Shown in pieces: positions 1-12,643 of a stretch of DNA of 64,000 nucleotides (positions are counted from its first letter, which is position 1; each line of letters opens with the position of its first letter). A program made the position numbers and the translations under genes. Below the pieces are notes generated by a model. It saw only the letters and a program-made list of their open reading frames with translations, did not search any database and had not been told where the DNA came from. Source of the DNA: Thalassotalea crassostreae (GTDB lineage Bacteria; Pseudomonadota; Gammaproteobacteria; Enterobacterales; Alteromonadaceae); the NCBI RefSeq assembly GCF_001831495.1, contig NZ_CP017689.1, positions 1,240,001 to 1,304,000 of the forward strand, given 5' to 3'.

Positions 1-226
1 TGAATTAGGTAGACATGGTATTCGTGTTGGAGCGATTGCACCTGGTGTAATTAAAACCGCAATGACAGACGCTATGAAACCAGAAATGCGTGAACGATTA
101 GAAAAGATGAAACCTGTAGGACGATTAGGTACTGCAGAAGAGATTGCCCACACGGCACAGTACATTTTTGAAAATGATTTCTTTAGTGGCCGCGTTGTAG
201 AATGTGACGGTGGTCTTTCAATGTAA
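1..226 (+). CDS. SDR family oxidoreductase, C-terminal part (5' end outside window)
   Basis: The open frame enters from the left edge (first full codon at base 2) and stops with TAA at 224-226, giving the last 74 residues. They read as the end of a short-chain dehydrogenase/reductase: IRVGAIAPGVIKTAMTD is the stretch after the last Rossmann strands, where the PG segment binds the cofactor. VVECDGGLSM is the usual ending with a conserved DGG. The catalytic YxxxK motif would lie upstream of the window, so the substrate cannot be inferred. Transcribed towards gmhB; a weak hairpin (GGGCGAGTGATACTCGCTC) lies at about 270-290. Confidence 0.85.
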   Translation, partial: ELGRHGIRVGAIAPGVIKTAMTDAMKPEMRERLEKMKPVGRLGTAEEIAHTAQYIFENDFFSGRVVECDGGLSM

Positions 227-344
227 TAATAGTGTGTAAACCTTTATTGGTTTTCAGCTATGATAATAAGGGCGAGTGATACTCGCTCTTATTGTATCTG
301 TCATATAATCTACAATTTAAAAAAGAGTAATTAAAAGAAATAAA

Positions 345-878
345 ATGAATAAAGCATTATTTTTAGATAGAGACGGTATTATTAATATTGATCACGGCTA
401 TGTTTATCAAGCAGATCAGTTTGAATTTGTTGAAGGCATATTTGAACTTTGTCAGCATGCACAGGCAAAAGGCTTTCAAATTATTGTGATCACTAACCAG
501 TCTGGAATTGCTCGAGGAATGTATGGCGAAGAACAATTTTTAAAGCTAACTGATTGGATGAAAAAGGAATTTTTAGAACGTCAGGTTAATATAACCGATG
601 TCTACTTTTGTCCTCATCACCCAACAAAGGGCAACGAACACTATAAAATTACATGTGATTGTCGAAAGCCTGCACCAGGAATGCTAATTAAAGCTGCAAA
701 AAAACATAACATTAACTTTAGTGAAAGTTTCTTTGTTGGCGATAAGGTCTCTGATATGCAAGCTGCTGAAGCTGCCGGCATTGAAAATAGAATTTTGGTT
801 AGTGGTAAATATGGTGACGATCAAGCTATATCAGCGTTACGACTAGAAAATGTAAGTTCGATAATTGACCATATCTAA
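345..878 (+). CDS. gmhB: D-glycero-beta-D-manno-heptose 1,7-bisphosphate 7-phosphatase
   Basis: A 177-residue HAD-IIIA phosphatase. GmhB removes the C7 phosphate of heptose bisphosphate in the cytoplasmic ADP-heptose pathway for the LPS inner core. Visible motifs: HAD motif I FLDRDGIIN near residues 6-14 with both aspartates; motif II as VITNQSG near 47-53; a zinc-binding cluster spread over FCPHHP and CDCRKP near 86-110; motif III/IV as FVGDKVSDMQAA near 130-141. The length is normal for the family. The ATG at 345 follows an AAAGAAAT stretch with a weak Shine-Dalgarno. Its place directly before an rrn operon matches E. coli, where gmhB precedes rrnH (recalled, not searched). Confidence 0.92.
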   Translation: MNKALFLDRDGIINIDHGYVYQADQFEFVEGIFELCQHAQAKGFQIIVITNQSGIARGMYGEEQFLKLTDWMKKEFLERQVNITDVYFCPHHPTKGNEHYKITCDCRKPAPGMLIKAAKKHNINFSESFFVGDKVSDMQAAEAAGIENRILVSGKYGDDQAISALRLENVSSIIDHI

Positions 879-937
879 GCTTTTTGTTTATAAAACAACC
901 AAACGAACAGTTATTTTTAATTAATTGAAAATAACTG

Positions 938-965
938 TTGATCTTCTCTTAAAAATCCCTAAAAT
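938..965 (+). promoter_or_regulatory. Upstream rrn promoter (P1-like)
   Basis: TTGATC at 938-943 and TAAAAT at 960-965 are 16 nt apart. They are followed by GCGCATCCACTTC, nearly the same start-region sequence as follows the second promoter (GCGCATCCGCTTC). The GC-rich discriminator after the -10 is typical of stringently controlled rRNA promoters. Start site not mapped. Confidence 0.6.
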
Positions 966-1085
966 GCGCATCCACTTCTTCGGGACATCCCAAGGCAGTG
1001 TTTTGATAAGTTTGGTTATCGATATTGATAGCAAAACGGTTAAGAAAACTTTTTAATTTAATTTACGATTTAATGAAAAAAGTTG

Positions 1086-1113
1086 TTGACATCAAAACTG
1101 GATGGCGTACAAT
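1086..1113 (+). promoter_or_regulatory. Main rrn promoter
   Basis: A perfect -35 TTGACA at 1086-1091 and a -10 TACAAT at 1108-1113 with a 16-nt spacer, then a GC-rich discriminator GCGCATCCGC. This is the stronger of two tandem promoters in the 16S leader. Confidence 0.75.
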
Positions 1114-1204
1114 GCGCATCCGCTTCGGGCAAAGCCGCTAAGGCCTGCTGGAGCAAAGAGTGTAACGAATGCGATTACCTCTGCAATTAAGATTCATCTT
1201 AATT

Positions 1205-1216
1205 GGTTCTTTAACA
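1205..1216 (+). promoter_or_regulatory. rrn antitermination boxA (leader)
   Basis: GGTTCTTTAACA matches the boxA consensus (TGCTCTTTAACA) bound by NusB/NusE to keep polymerase processive through rRNA genes. A second boxA, TGTTCTTTAACA, sits at 3090-3101 in the 16S-23S spacer. Confidence 0.7.
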
Positions 1217-1437
1217 ATTAGTTATCATGCAATTTGTGTGGACATTCACGTTGATGTAGATTTTACCAGAGTCTTCGGACTCAAAACTTACTCAGTGAAT
1301 GACTACACAAATATACATACTTAAACGATGTTTTTATAACATTAGATAAGTACGTTTTATTTGAAACTTATTTCTTCGGAAGTAAGAGTACAGAATTCAT
1401 TGAGCCGAACCACTTGTTGGTTCACATTACACTTTTT

Positions 1438-2977
<1,540 letters not shown>

Positions 2978-3411
2978 CCTTAAGTAATTTCTCAACTTCG
3001 CTGAGTGTTCACACAAATTGCACTGATAATTAATCGAGTAAAGAATTCAAAAGCAGTATCTAGGTACTGCTTTTGAGTTTTTAACTCACTGTTCTTTAAC
3101 AATTTGGAAAGCTGATATTAAACCCGATAATTCGTGTTTATGATCACCAGTCATAAACGCATGCGAATTATCAACCAATGAGTTTCTGTTTTACAGAAAC
3201 ACATTTAGATAATCATTAGATTGTCGAAATTATAACTAACATAGTCGTTATGTTAGTTGTTCTTACTCAAGGCTCAAGCAGCAATGCTTGAGATAGATAA
3301 CTTGTTGATAAGTTATCTCATTCTTATTGAATGCGTGAAAATGTCAGACGTACATTCAGGTTTGGTTTTGTCACCAAGTCACTCAAGTTGAAAGACTTTT
3401 TGGGGTTGTAT
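2978..3411 (+). other. 16S-23S internal transcribed spacer without tRNA
   Basis: 434 nt. I looked for the usual Ile, Ala or Glu tRNA genes (D-loop, GGTTCGAATCC-type T-arm, acceptor stem) and found none. The spacer holds the 16S processing stem partner, a hairpin at about 3044-3078 (AAAAGCAGTATC...GTACTGCTTTT), boxA at 3090-3101, and a hairpin around 3290-3322 (GATAACTTG...AAGTTATC). Confidence 0.75.
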
Positions 3412-6302
<2,891 letters not shown>

Positions 6303-6486
6303 ACAACACCCAAACAGTTTTGTTTGAGTATGCACTGAAATTGTTCCAGACAATTTCTAGCACTTCCTCCATCCATGGAGGTCGTATGTTGTATGTTGTT
6401 TGACACTCTTTGAAAGAGAGTTCACGCATTAAAAAGAATACTTGAGAAAAACGTTTAATATTACTTTCTAGATTGTAACCAAATTT

Positions 6487-6604
6487 TGTCTGGCGACCAT
6501 AGCATTGTGGCCCCACCTGATCCCATGCCGAACTCAGAAGTGAAACGCAATTGCGCCGATGGTAGTGTGGGAGTTCCCATGTGAGAGTAGGTCATCGCCA
6601 GGCT
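6487..6604 (+). rRNA. rrf: 5S ribosomal RNA
   Basis: Starts TGTCTGGCGACCATAGC and ends GGTCATCGCCAGGC; the two ends pair as helix I. It contains the conserved CCCATGCCGAACTCAGAAGTG loop region. About 118 nt, normal length. The 23S-5S spacer (6303-6486) contains a CCTCCATCCATGGAGG hairpin at 6366-6381 and no tRNA. Confidence 0.95.
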
Positions 6605-6614
6605 CCTATTTCGA

Positions 6615-6643
6615 AAAGCCCGCTCATTTGAGCGGGCTTTTTT
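6615..6643 (+). terminator. First rrn terminator
   Basis: AAAGCCCGCTCATTTGAGCGGGCTTTTTT forms an 8-9 bp GC-rich stem followed by a U-run, directly after 5S. Confidence 0.9.
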
Positions 6644-7000
6644 CGTTTTCAAACACTGTGCGTCTAATGGCTCGACCTACTACGTAGGTCACCGGCAAAA
6701 CCGTTCATCCATGAACTTGCCGGCATTTGTGCATCCATGCACTTCATCGCCAGGCTTCCAATTCAAGAAAGCCCCTAGCTAACGCTAGGGGCTTTTTTAC
6801 TTTCCAGCCTGGCTCGACCTACTACGTAGTTATCAAAAATTGCTCCATGCATTTTTGATATTCACCACATCCATGTGGCTTATCGCCAGGCTCCTATTGA
6901 AAATGAAAAAGGGTATCCGAAAGGGTACCCTTTTTTGTTGTCTTTTTTTCACTGAAAACGCGCGCTATTTATCCGATGTTGAGGGATACCCTTTTCCATT
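6644..7000 (+). repeat. Two relic 5S tails, each with its own terminator, plus CATCCATG hairpins
   Basis: The last bases of 5S plus downstream sequence recur twice: ATCGCCAGGCTTCCAATTC near 6744 and ATCGCCAGGCTCCTATT near 6882. Each is followed by an intrinsic terminator (AAAGCCCCTAGC...GGGGCTTTTTT at 6768-6797; AAAAAGGGTATCC...GGTACCCTTTTTT at 6906-6937). Between them lie short palindromes: GACCTACTACGTAGGTC (6674-6690), GTTCATCCATGAAC (6703-6716), TGCATCCATGCA (about 6730) and CCACATCCATGTGG (about 6866). A third partial GGGATACCCTTTT is near 6983. It looks like decayed tandem 5S units. No protein gene is seen here. Confidence 0.6.
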
Positions 7001-7008
7001 TTAGTGGT

Positions 7009-7561
7009 ACCGTCCCAATAAGTGTGTCTCTCTTAATTTAATTTCAGTTTCAAATCTAATTAATTAAATAGCTCACTTTTTTCAAATCTACCTATTGGAT
7101 ATCGATAAGTCGTATTGTTCATATCAATTGCTACTTTACTCAGTAGCGTAAGAACTGAGTCGACACTTGGCATAGAATTTCTTATTTTCAAGGTACGTTT
7201 AAACGACTTATTCAAACGTTCAATCCAGTTAGTAGTATAAATCATATTCCAGATCAGTGGCTCAAAGTCCAAGTAGGTAGCATAATATTGAAGATAATCT
7301 TCTACTGCCGAACTCCATTAAAAATGGGGGGATTACCGCTCGGCCTTCATAAATGAATTAAGGGCTAATTCTAATACTTGGTTTAAACCACTAGGTTTTT
7401 CTACCAAAGCTTCAAGTGCAGCTTGAATTTGTTGTGGATTCAGCGTTAAATGACTCATGGTCTCTCTCCGTTTGTTGTTGATTGTTTTTTGGTCGAAACT
7501 ATCAACTAAACTAAGAGAGACTTTTTTATTTGTCCAGTCGGACACACTTTAGTGGGACGGT
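7009..7561 (-). mobile_element. Internally deleted IS256-type insertion sequence
   Basis: About 553 bp bounded by imperfect inverted ends: ACCGTCCCAATAAGTGTGT at 7009-7027, and its partner reading ACCGTCCCACTAAAGTGTGT inward from 7561. Inside are the start and the end of an IS256/Mutator-type transposase with the middle missing. No clear target duplication: ttagtggt on the left, atgcaact on the right. It cannot move without a transposase supplied in trans but keeps both ends. Confidence 0.75.
7060..7458 (-). pseudogene. IS256 family transposase, N- and C-terminal fragments joined by deletion
   Basis: From the ATG at 7458 the N-terminal piece reads MSHLTLNPQQIQAALEALV and runs to KAER, then stops at 7333-7335. 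A second frame beginning after the deletion point near 7320 reads SSAVEDYLQYYATYLD and continues through NMIYTTNWIERLNKSFKR to the end at 7060. The last part, with TTNWIERLNK, is typical of the IS256/MULE transposase C-terminus. The DDE catalytic core is missing and the two pieces are in different frames, so the gene is dead. Confidence 0.8.
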
Positions 7562-7688
7562 ATGCAACTTTCACCAAGAGAATAAGAAAAAGAGCGCCGT
7601 CATCCCGCAATGTTTTTGTGCGGGACCCCATCAGGTTATAATGTGCCTTAGATAGAGAATGCATACCTACACCCGCGTTAAACAATCG

Positions 7689-9494
7689 CTACTTTGGAAG
7701 GTGTAATCCCTTTGCTATATTTTCTTTTCTAACACGGATTAGTTCATTGATTCCAGGTCGACTATAGATCTCTTCTATTACAGTATGTGGAGGGGTGTTT
7801 AACTCGGGGTTAAACATAGGTGAATATAGAAGGTCATAATAATTCACACCATTAGCATAATAACGATCGAACCAATATTTAACGTCATCAAATTGTTTAT
7901 CTTTATAATACAACGCAGCGATAGCAAGATCGTTTTGATTGATGAAACTATTACCACCAATAGGGTGTTCCTTTAATTTTTCTATAGCATTAGCATCACC
8001 TTGCAATGCTTGTCCTACCCATAAAAAGTGCTTACGTTTATCGGGCCATTTTTTAATGATTTTATCAGCAAGGGCAAAGCCTTGTTCAAAATTTTCAGCA
8101 TAAAAGTAATTCATTGCCATTCGAACACTCATATAATGTTCATCCGGCCACTTTAAAACAGCTTTTTTATATATTTGGTAGGCTTGATTATACTTTTGCA
8201 AAGCATTTAACACTTCGGCATGCTCTGAAATATTAATCATAGAGCCTGCATCTAGTTCTGCTGCTTTACTTTCGAATAAGAATGCTTTTTGATAGTTCAT
8301 CGTCACCGATAAAAAATCACCATAAAAATTGTAAAGGATAGAGTTATTCGGCTCTATGGCTAATGCTTGATTGAATTGTTTATCTGCACCTTCAAAGTCT
8401 GCTTCAAATTGATATTTTATTAAGGCTGAGCCTAATAGTGCTAAAACATTATTTGGCTGTAATTTAAGTGCTTTATTAGTTGATAATCTTGCTAAGTTTA
8501 TTTGCTGATGATTACTATCAGAAAGATCATAATTACTAATAAGCGCGTGAGTTATACCTAGGTAGGCGTACGCAGTACTAAAATTAGGATCAAGTTTTAC
8601 CGCTTGCTCAAATAAGTCAATGGCGGTTAACAATGCTTCAGGAGTTTCGGCACGTTTTGCATATTCATATTTACCTTGTAAAAATAAGTTATAGGCTTCA
8701 AGGTTATCGGTAAGGTTATTTTGAGTACTCTGACTACCACCTAAGGTAATATGTAGAGAGTTAACGATGGCGTTCGCTATTTCATCTTGGATAATAAATA
8801 CATCATTAAGTTTTCGTTCATAGGTTTCACTCCATAAATGCTTATCCGTTGTTGCATCAATAAGCTGAGCAGTTATTCGAATCTTTGTTCCTGCCTTTCG
8901 AACACTGCCTTCTAATACATGGTTTACTTCAAGAGTATTTGCGATTTCCCCGATGCTTTTATTAGAGCCTTTAAATGCGAAAGAAGATGTTCTTGATGTA
9001 ACGGCGAGTCCGTCTATGCGAACAAGAACATTTAATATTTCTTCAGAAATACCATCTGAAAAATATTCTTGTTCAGGATCTGATGACATATTGATAAACG
9101 GTAATACTGCGATTGAAGCAGCATTATTTGATGCTTCGATATCGTAACTAGGAGTAGGCACTCGTGTATAAACTAGGCCACCAATAATCAGGATTAACGC
9201 ACCAATAATTATAAAATCAATTTTTCGACTTGTGCTAGTGGTTATCGAGTCGCTCAAATCAACTTCACTGCTGCGTTTAATACCTTGTGGAGTAAGTTCG
9301 AATGCCCAGGCAAATAGACACGCTATTGGAAATCCAACTAATAATAAAATTAGAACAACTTTGGCAACCCACTCAGGAGCTTCAATAATTGGCACGATCG
9401 AGTTGACAACTTGCACCGTTAACCATGACACAACGATATAAGCGATTGCTACTTTAAAAACGTTTCGACGTTTTAATTCTAATAGAAGAGTCAT
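7689..9494 (-). CDS. Membrane-anchored TolB-like / TPR repeat protein
   Basis: 601 residues from the ATG at 9494; a longer TTG-started reading begins at 9506. The family normally starts close to MTLLLELKRRNVFKVAIAYI, so the ATG is preferred. Two hydrophobic segments near residues 8-32 and 40-64 and a third near 87-104 anchor it. Then comes a FlgO/TolB-N-like domain (IAVLPFINMSSDPEQEYFSD, about 130-250) and TPR repeats over 270-530. Such proteins are often fused to adenylate cyclase or DNA-binding domains; here neither is present. Its role is unknown, plausibly a scaffold for envelope signalling. Transcribed alone, away from the IclR gene. Confidence 0.8.
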   Translation of the reverse strand: MTLLLELKRRNVFKVAIAYIVVSWLTVQVVNSIVPIIEAPEWVAKVVLILLLVGFPIACLFAWAFELTPQGIKRSSEVDLSDSITTSTSRKIDFIIIGALILIIGGLVYTRVPTPSYDIEASNNAASIAVLPFINMSSDPEQEYFSDGISEEILNVLVRIDGLAVTSRTSSFAFKGSNKSIGEIANTLEVNHVLEGSVRKAGTKIRITAQLIDATTDKHLWSETYERKLNDVFIIQDEIANAIVNSLHITLGGSQSTQNNLTDNLEAYNLFLQGKYEYAKRAETPEALLTAIDLFEQAVKLDPNFSTAYAYLGITHALISNYDLSDSNHQQINLARLSTNKALKLQPNNVLALLGSALIKYQFEADFEGADKQFNQALAIEPNNSILYNFYGDFLSVTMNYQKAFLFESKAAELDAGSMINISEHAEVLNALQKYNQAYQIYKKAVLKWPDEHYMSVRMAMNYFYAENFEQGFALADKIIKKWPDKRKHFLWVGQALQGDANAIEKLKEHPIGGNSFINQNDLAIAALYYKDKQFDDVKYWFDRYYANGVNYYDLLYSPMFNPELNTPPHTVIEEIYSRPGINELIRVRKENIAKGLHLPK

Positions 9495-9620
9495 GCATCC
9501 TGGCAATAATTAAGTTTATTTTGATAATAAGGATAGTTTAAGAATTATACTTCTACACAATATCTTTCAAATTGTTAATTAAATTATAGAGATAAAAAAA
9601 TTAAGGATTGAATTTTAACC

Positions 9621-9695
9621 AAAAAAAAGTCGCCTAAATTGGCGACATATAATTATTCAGGAGTAATTTAATGAATTACTTCGACAGATCTGAAA
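9621..9695 (-). ncRNA. Candidate small RNA, distant member of the repeated family (copy K)
   Basis: On the minus strand: a TATTAT -10 at 9706-9701 downstream of a GTTAAC-containing stretch, a body containing TTACTCCTGAATAA, and an intrinsic terminator GTCGCCAATTTAGGCGAC plus eight T. The complement of the body reads as a ribosome-binding site and start (CAGGAGTAATTTAATG), the same design as the eight core copies. Stem sequence differs from the core but pairs fully. Confidence 0.5.
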
Positions 9696-9851
9696 CACTT
9701 ATAATATAGAAAACCGGTCAAAAAATTCGTTAATAACTGTTAACAAGCCTATTGACAACATATTAATCATTAGAGCTCATATATAGATATTATAACTGCA
9801 ATCTTTTTAAGAACTACTTTCAATCGAAAATCAGTAACTAACTTATTTCGA

Positions 9852-9960
9852 TTAAAGGTATCTTTTCCATTTTTTTAGTTCTGCTGTCATCTGCTCGGTT
9901 CTTTCTGGGTACTGAGGTGCCAAGTCATTTTCGTCGCCAACATCTACTTCTAAGTTAAAT
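9852..9960 (-). pseudogene. Sulfatase C-terminal relic
   Basis: About 35 codons ending at TAA 9854-9852 read FNLEVDVGDENDLAPQYPER, continuing to AELKKWKRYL. This matches the ending seen in the intact sulfatases of this window (LFDLANDPYEENNLAKSNPE...LSKWK). A stop lies directly upstream in frame and no catalytic domain is found, so only the tail survives. It shows that the sulfatase locus once extended further left. Confidence 0.6.
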
Positions 9961-10011
9961 CAATCAAAAGTTTATTCCAATATATTTAAGCACATAGTTA
10001 TAAACACTAAG

Positions 10012-10149
10012 TTGCTTACCGTTTCGTTAACGGTATTATTATCTGCTTCATTTACCGTAGCTGCTAAAGCCGATAGACTCACAACATGGTATTTATTAAT
10101 AATGAATATGCTTATTGGACGTGGCTTAATTAGCAAAGTAAAGCGATGA
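10012..10149 (+). other. Possible remnant ORF with signal peptide
   Basis: A 45-codon frame from TTG at 10012 reads MLTVSLTVLLSASFTVAAKA, a convincing Sec signal peptide with an AKA cleavage site. About 25 unrecognised residues follow, ending LISKVKR, then an intrinsic terminator. No clear Shine-Dalgarno. It may be an exported protein gene that lost its middle. I see no other gene in 9961-10570. Confidence 0.25.
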
Positions 10150-10172
10150 AATAAAAATAATGCATAATTAAT

Positions 10173-10203
10173 AAAACGGTCACCTAAGGTGGCCGTTTTT
10201 TTT
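10173..10203 (+). terminator. Intrinsic terminator
   Basis: AAAACGGTCACC TAA GGTGGCCGTTTT followed by more T. The stem is A-rich on one side and T-rich on the other, so it could act in both directions (for the small plus-strand ORF and for the IclR gene). Confidence 0.75.
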
Positions 10204-10570
10204 GAGTTATTACGTTGAAGACTTTAGCAATTAAAACACTAATTAATTATTAGTGGTACTTCTAATAGGTTAGAAAATGATACTCATGAATTGCGTCATT
10301 AACTCAATTGAAAGATATTAACATTAGCTACCTTAAATTGAACTAAGGGCTGTTCCTTATAGTCATTAGGGGCATGCTACACTTGAGGTTGTATGGCATG
10401 TATACAGCTATCTATTTTACTAATGCGATAATAAATGAGTAATAGGAGAGGAAGGGCTCAAGCACGAATTGTTAGCAATGCAACGTTATTTAATTGCATT
10501 AACTTAGATTGAATACTTATTATTAAGAATGATGTCCCTGCATTACTATGGTCATAAACTGTTAGTCTAT

Positions 10571-11350
10571 TTACACTCTACTTCCATAAGACAAACTTAA
10601 TTGAGAAAGTTGATTTGCTGTTTCTGAAATATGTTTTTGCACCTGGGCCATAGTTAATGATGACGACTTATCTTTTAAATATGGGATAGTCAATGTACCA
10701 ATGATAGTTCCTGTATCCCCAATAAATATAGGGTAACTTATATCCGTTAATCCTTGGACCATTGCGCTTTTTGTTTTTGCAAAACCTTGAGATTTAACTT
10801 GTTCTATTAATGTCATTAAATCAGTATGATTTAAATCATCATCCAACTGAGCTAGGCGTTTAATAGCTATAGCTAGCTGTTTATTACTTTTATTGGCGAG
10901 TAGAACATATCCTGAGCCGGATTTATGTAGCAGCGAATGATGCCCTAGGTTAACAGCAAAGCCAAAACTTGCTGGATTATCTGTCTTAGCAATGACTACC
11001 AGCGAATCTTGACTCTCTACAGTGATATGGCAAGATTGCTGTATTGTTGAAGAAAGCTCTCGCATTAGAGGGTAAGCGGCTTCTGTCAACGTACCTATAG
11101 GTGGCACTTGCAATCCAAGCTCAAATAACCGATTGGTTATATGATAATAGTCTGAACCTTCATTTCGAGCTAGGTAACCCATTTGCTCTAAAGCCGCTAT
11201 CATACGATAAAGCTCACTTTTCGAACGCTCTAACGCTGTTGATATTTGCACTAGTGACATAGGTATTCTTTTTTGGGCTAGTAATTCTAATATTTCAAAG
11301 CCTTTGACTAGAGCTGGCGCAGAGTATTTGGTTTTTTTGATCGTTTGCAT
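10571..11350 (-). CDS. IclR family transcriptional regulator
   Basis: 259 residues. An N-terminal winged helix-turn-helix (about 10-70: SAPALVKGFEILELLAQKRI, then LVQISTALERSKSELYRMIAALEQMGYL) is followed by the effector-binding IclR domain (about 85-250, with VAVNLGHH-like and GYVLLAN motifs). These proteins bind small acids or sugar breakdown products and repress or activate nearby catabolic genes. It is the only classical sugar-type regulator near the fucosidase/sulfatase locus and lies next to it, so it may control it; that is an inference. The gene is monocistronic with its own 175-bp upstream gap. Confidence 0.88.
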   Translation of the reverse strand: MQTIKKTKYSAPALVKGFEILELLAQKRIPMSLVQISTALERSKSELYRMIAALEQMGYLARNEGSDYYHITNRLFELGLQVPPIGTLTEAAYPLMRELSSTIQQSCHITVESQDSLVVIAKTDNPASFGFAVNLGHHSLLHKSGSGYVLLANKSNKQLAIAIKRLAQLDDDLNHTDLMTLIEQVKSQGFAKTKSAMVQGLTDISYPIFIGDTGTIIGTLTIPYLKDKSSSLTMAQVQKHISETANQLSQLSLSYGSRV

Positions 11351-11525
11351 TTTAATTAGAAAGCGTTATGAACAAGTAATTAATATCATATAATTAAGCA
11401 CTTAAGTATTGCAACTAAAACCAATATGTAGGATGCAAAACAAGTGTAAAGAGGGGAAAATCGGCTCAAGAGCTAACCCATTTATTTTGTGAACAAATGG
11501 TTTAGCTGATTTAAGTTTTGCTATT

Positions 11526-12231
11526 TTAGTCAAAAGTTACCGATACATTATCGATATATGCTTGGTCTGTGTTTAAATCGCCATTTAGACTAAAACGTAG
11601 TCGAAATCCCGCTTGTTCAGTGGCGTTTGCAGTTAAGTCAAATGTTTGGCTCGCCCAGTCACCGTCAGTAACTGTTTCAAGTACGCACCAAGTAAAACCA
11701 TCAACACTACAGTCAATTGTTAGCATTTCGCCCGTTTCTAAATTCTTTCCTCTGCGATCGTATGTAATATTAACTGCACTGTGGCCAATGGTACTTATTC
11801 TCAATTCCATTGATGACGTATTACGGAAGCGTGCACCATAGGACTCCGTATTGGCTGCTGTTTCAAGCACATCGGCTAAATTGTTTACAACCCAAGAATG
11901 TCCTAATGTACCTTTTTCAAAATCATCAAAAAAAGGCTCTGATAATTCGTCATCATCAAGCGTACCGTTGTCGTCCGTATCTGGATCAAGTGGAACAAAG
12001 CCCATTGCAGCCTAAGAACTATCAATTAAGCCTTGATTGGTAATTTCTGTATCGTCTCTTGAAAATACCATTAAAGTAATTTACCAACGACAAACTCAGG
12101 CTCAGGCTCTGGTGCAATAATAGGTTTTTCTTCGTTATCACTTTTACTTGAGCCACCGCCACCGCAGTAATTGCGCAAATAAGGAACACCTGAACAATGG
12201 ATGCACTTAATTTAATAAATTTAACTTTCAT
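11526..12231 (-). pseudogene. Broken lipoprotein gene with Ca-loop and C-terminal beta-sandwich-like domain
   Basis: The start ATG at 12231 gives MKVKFIKLSASIVQVFLICA, a lipoprotein signal. The lipobox CGGGGSSKSDNEEKPIIAPE continues only in a different frame, so there is a frameshift at about 12167. A second frameshift follows near 12080. Then DDTEITNQGLIDSS runs into an in-frame TAG near 12013, after which the frame continues as AAMGFVPLDPDTDDNGTLDD, a calcium-binding DxDxDG-like loop. The rest is a domain of about 130 residues ending QAYIDNVSVTFD, typical of carbohydrate-binding-like beta sandwiches in marine polysaccharide enzymes. At least three lesions: clearly inactive. Confidence 0.7.
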
Positions 12232-12385
12232 TTGTTTTGTTCTCATCAACTGTTTTTGTGAAAGTCAGCGTTATTAAATGACGCGATTTTAAATATTAAG
12301 TATAAAATTGTATTTTATATATAAGTTAGGGTGAAAAGTAAATAATATATTGTAAACGGGTTCCTATTGAATAAAGAGGGCAATT

Positions 12386-12395
12386 ATTTACACAA
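12386..12395 (-). promoter_or_regulatory. Candidate operator TTGTGTAAAT upstream of first fucosidase
   Basis: The word TTGTGTAAAT on the minus strand occurs here and again at 19687-19696 (upstream of the second fucosidase) and 27118-27127 (upstream of the YHYH sulfatase). At this site a second half ATTGTAAAC lies about 35 bp upstream. A binding protein is not known. The rest of 12232-12643 contains no gene I can support. Confidence 0.3.
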
Positions 12396-12643
12396 TATTG
12401 ACGATAGTATCAGTTGACTTTTTCTAATAACATAGATACTTTGTTTTATATATAAACTATCGTTTCTGGTTGGCTTTGGTATACGGCGGCTCTGGAATTT
12501 CATAGCTTTATCAAGCTCCAGTATATTTGGAAAAACTACTTTAATTGATGAAAGCCAAGTAAAAACGAAATAAAAAATAATATTAAACCAAACCAATAAG
12601 CCAACAAGTAGCAAATTAATAGGTTCTTTAAGTGGGAAAGAAA

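Noticed and set aside
12384..12614. 76-codon minus-strand frame upstream of the first fucosidase
   Set aside because: No Shine-Dalgarno, no recognisable family, and it covers the likely promoter region of the fucosidase operon.
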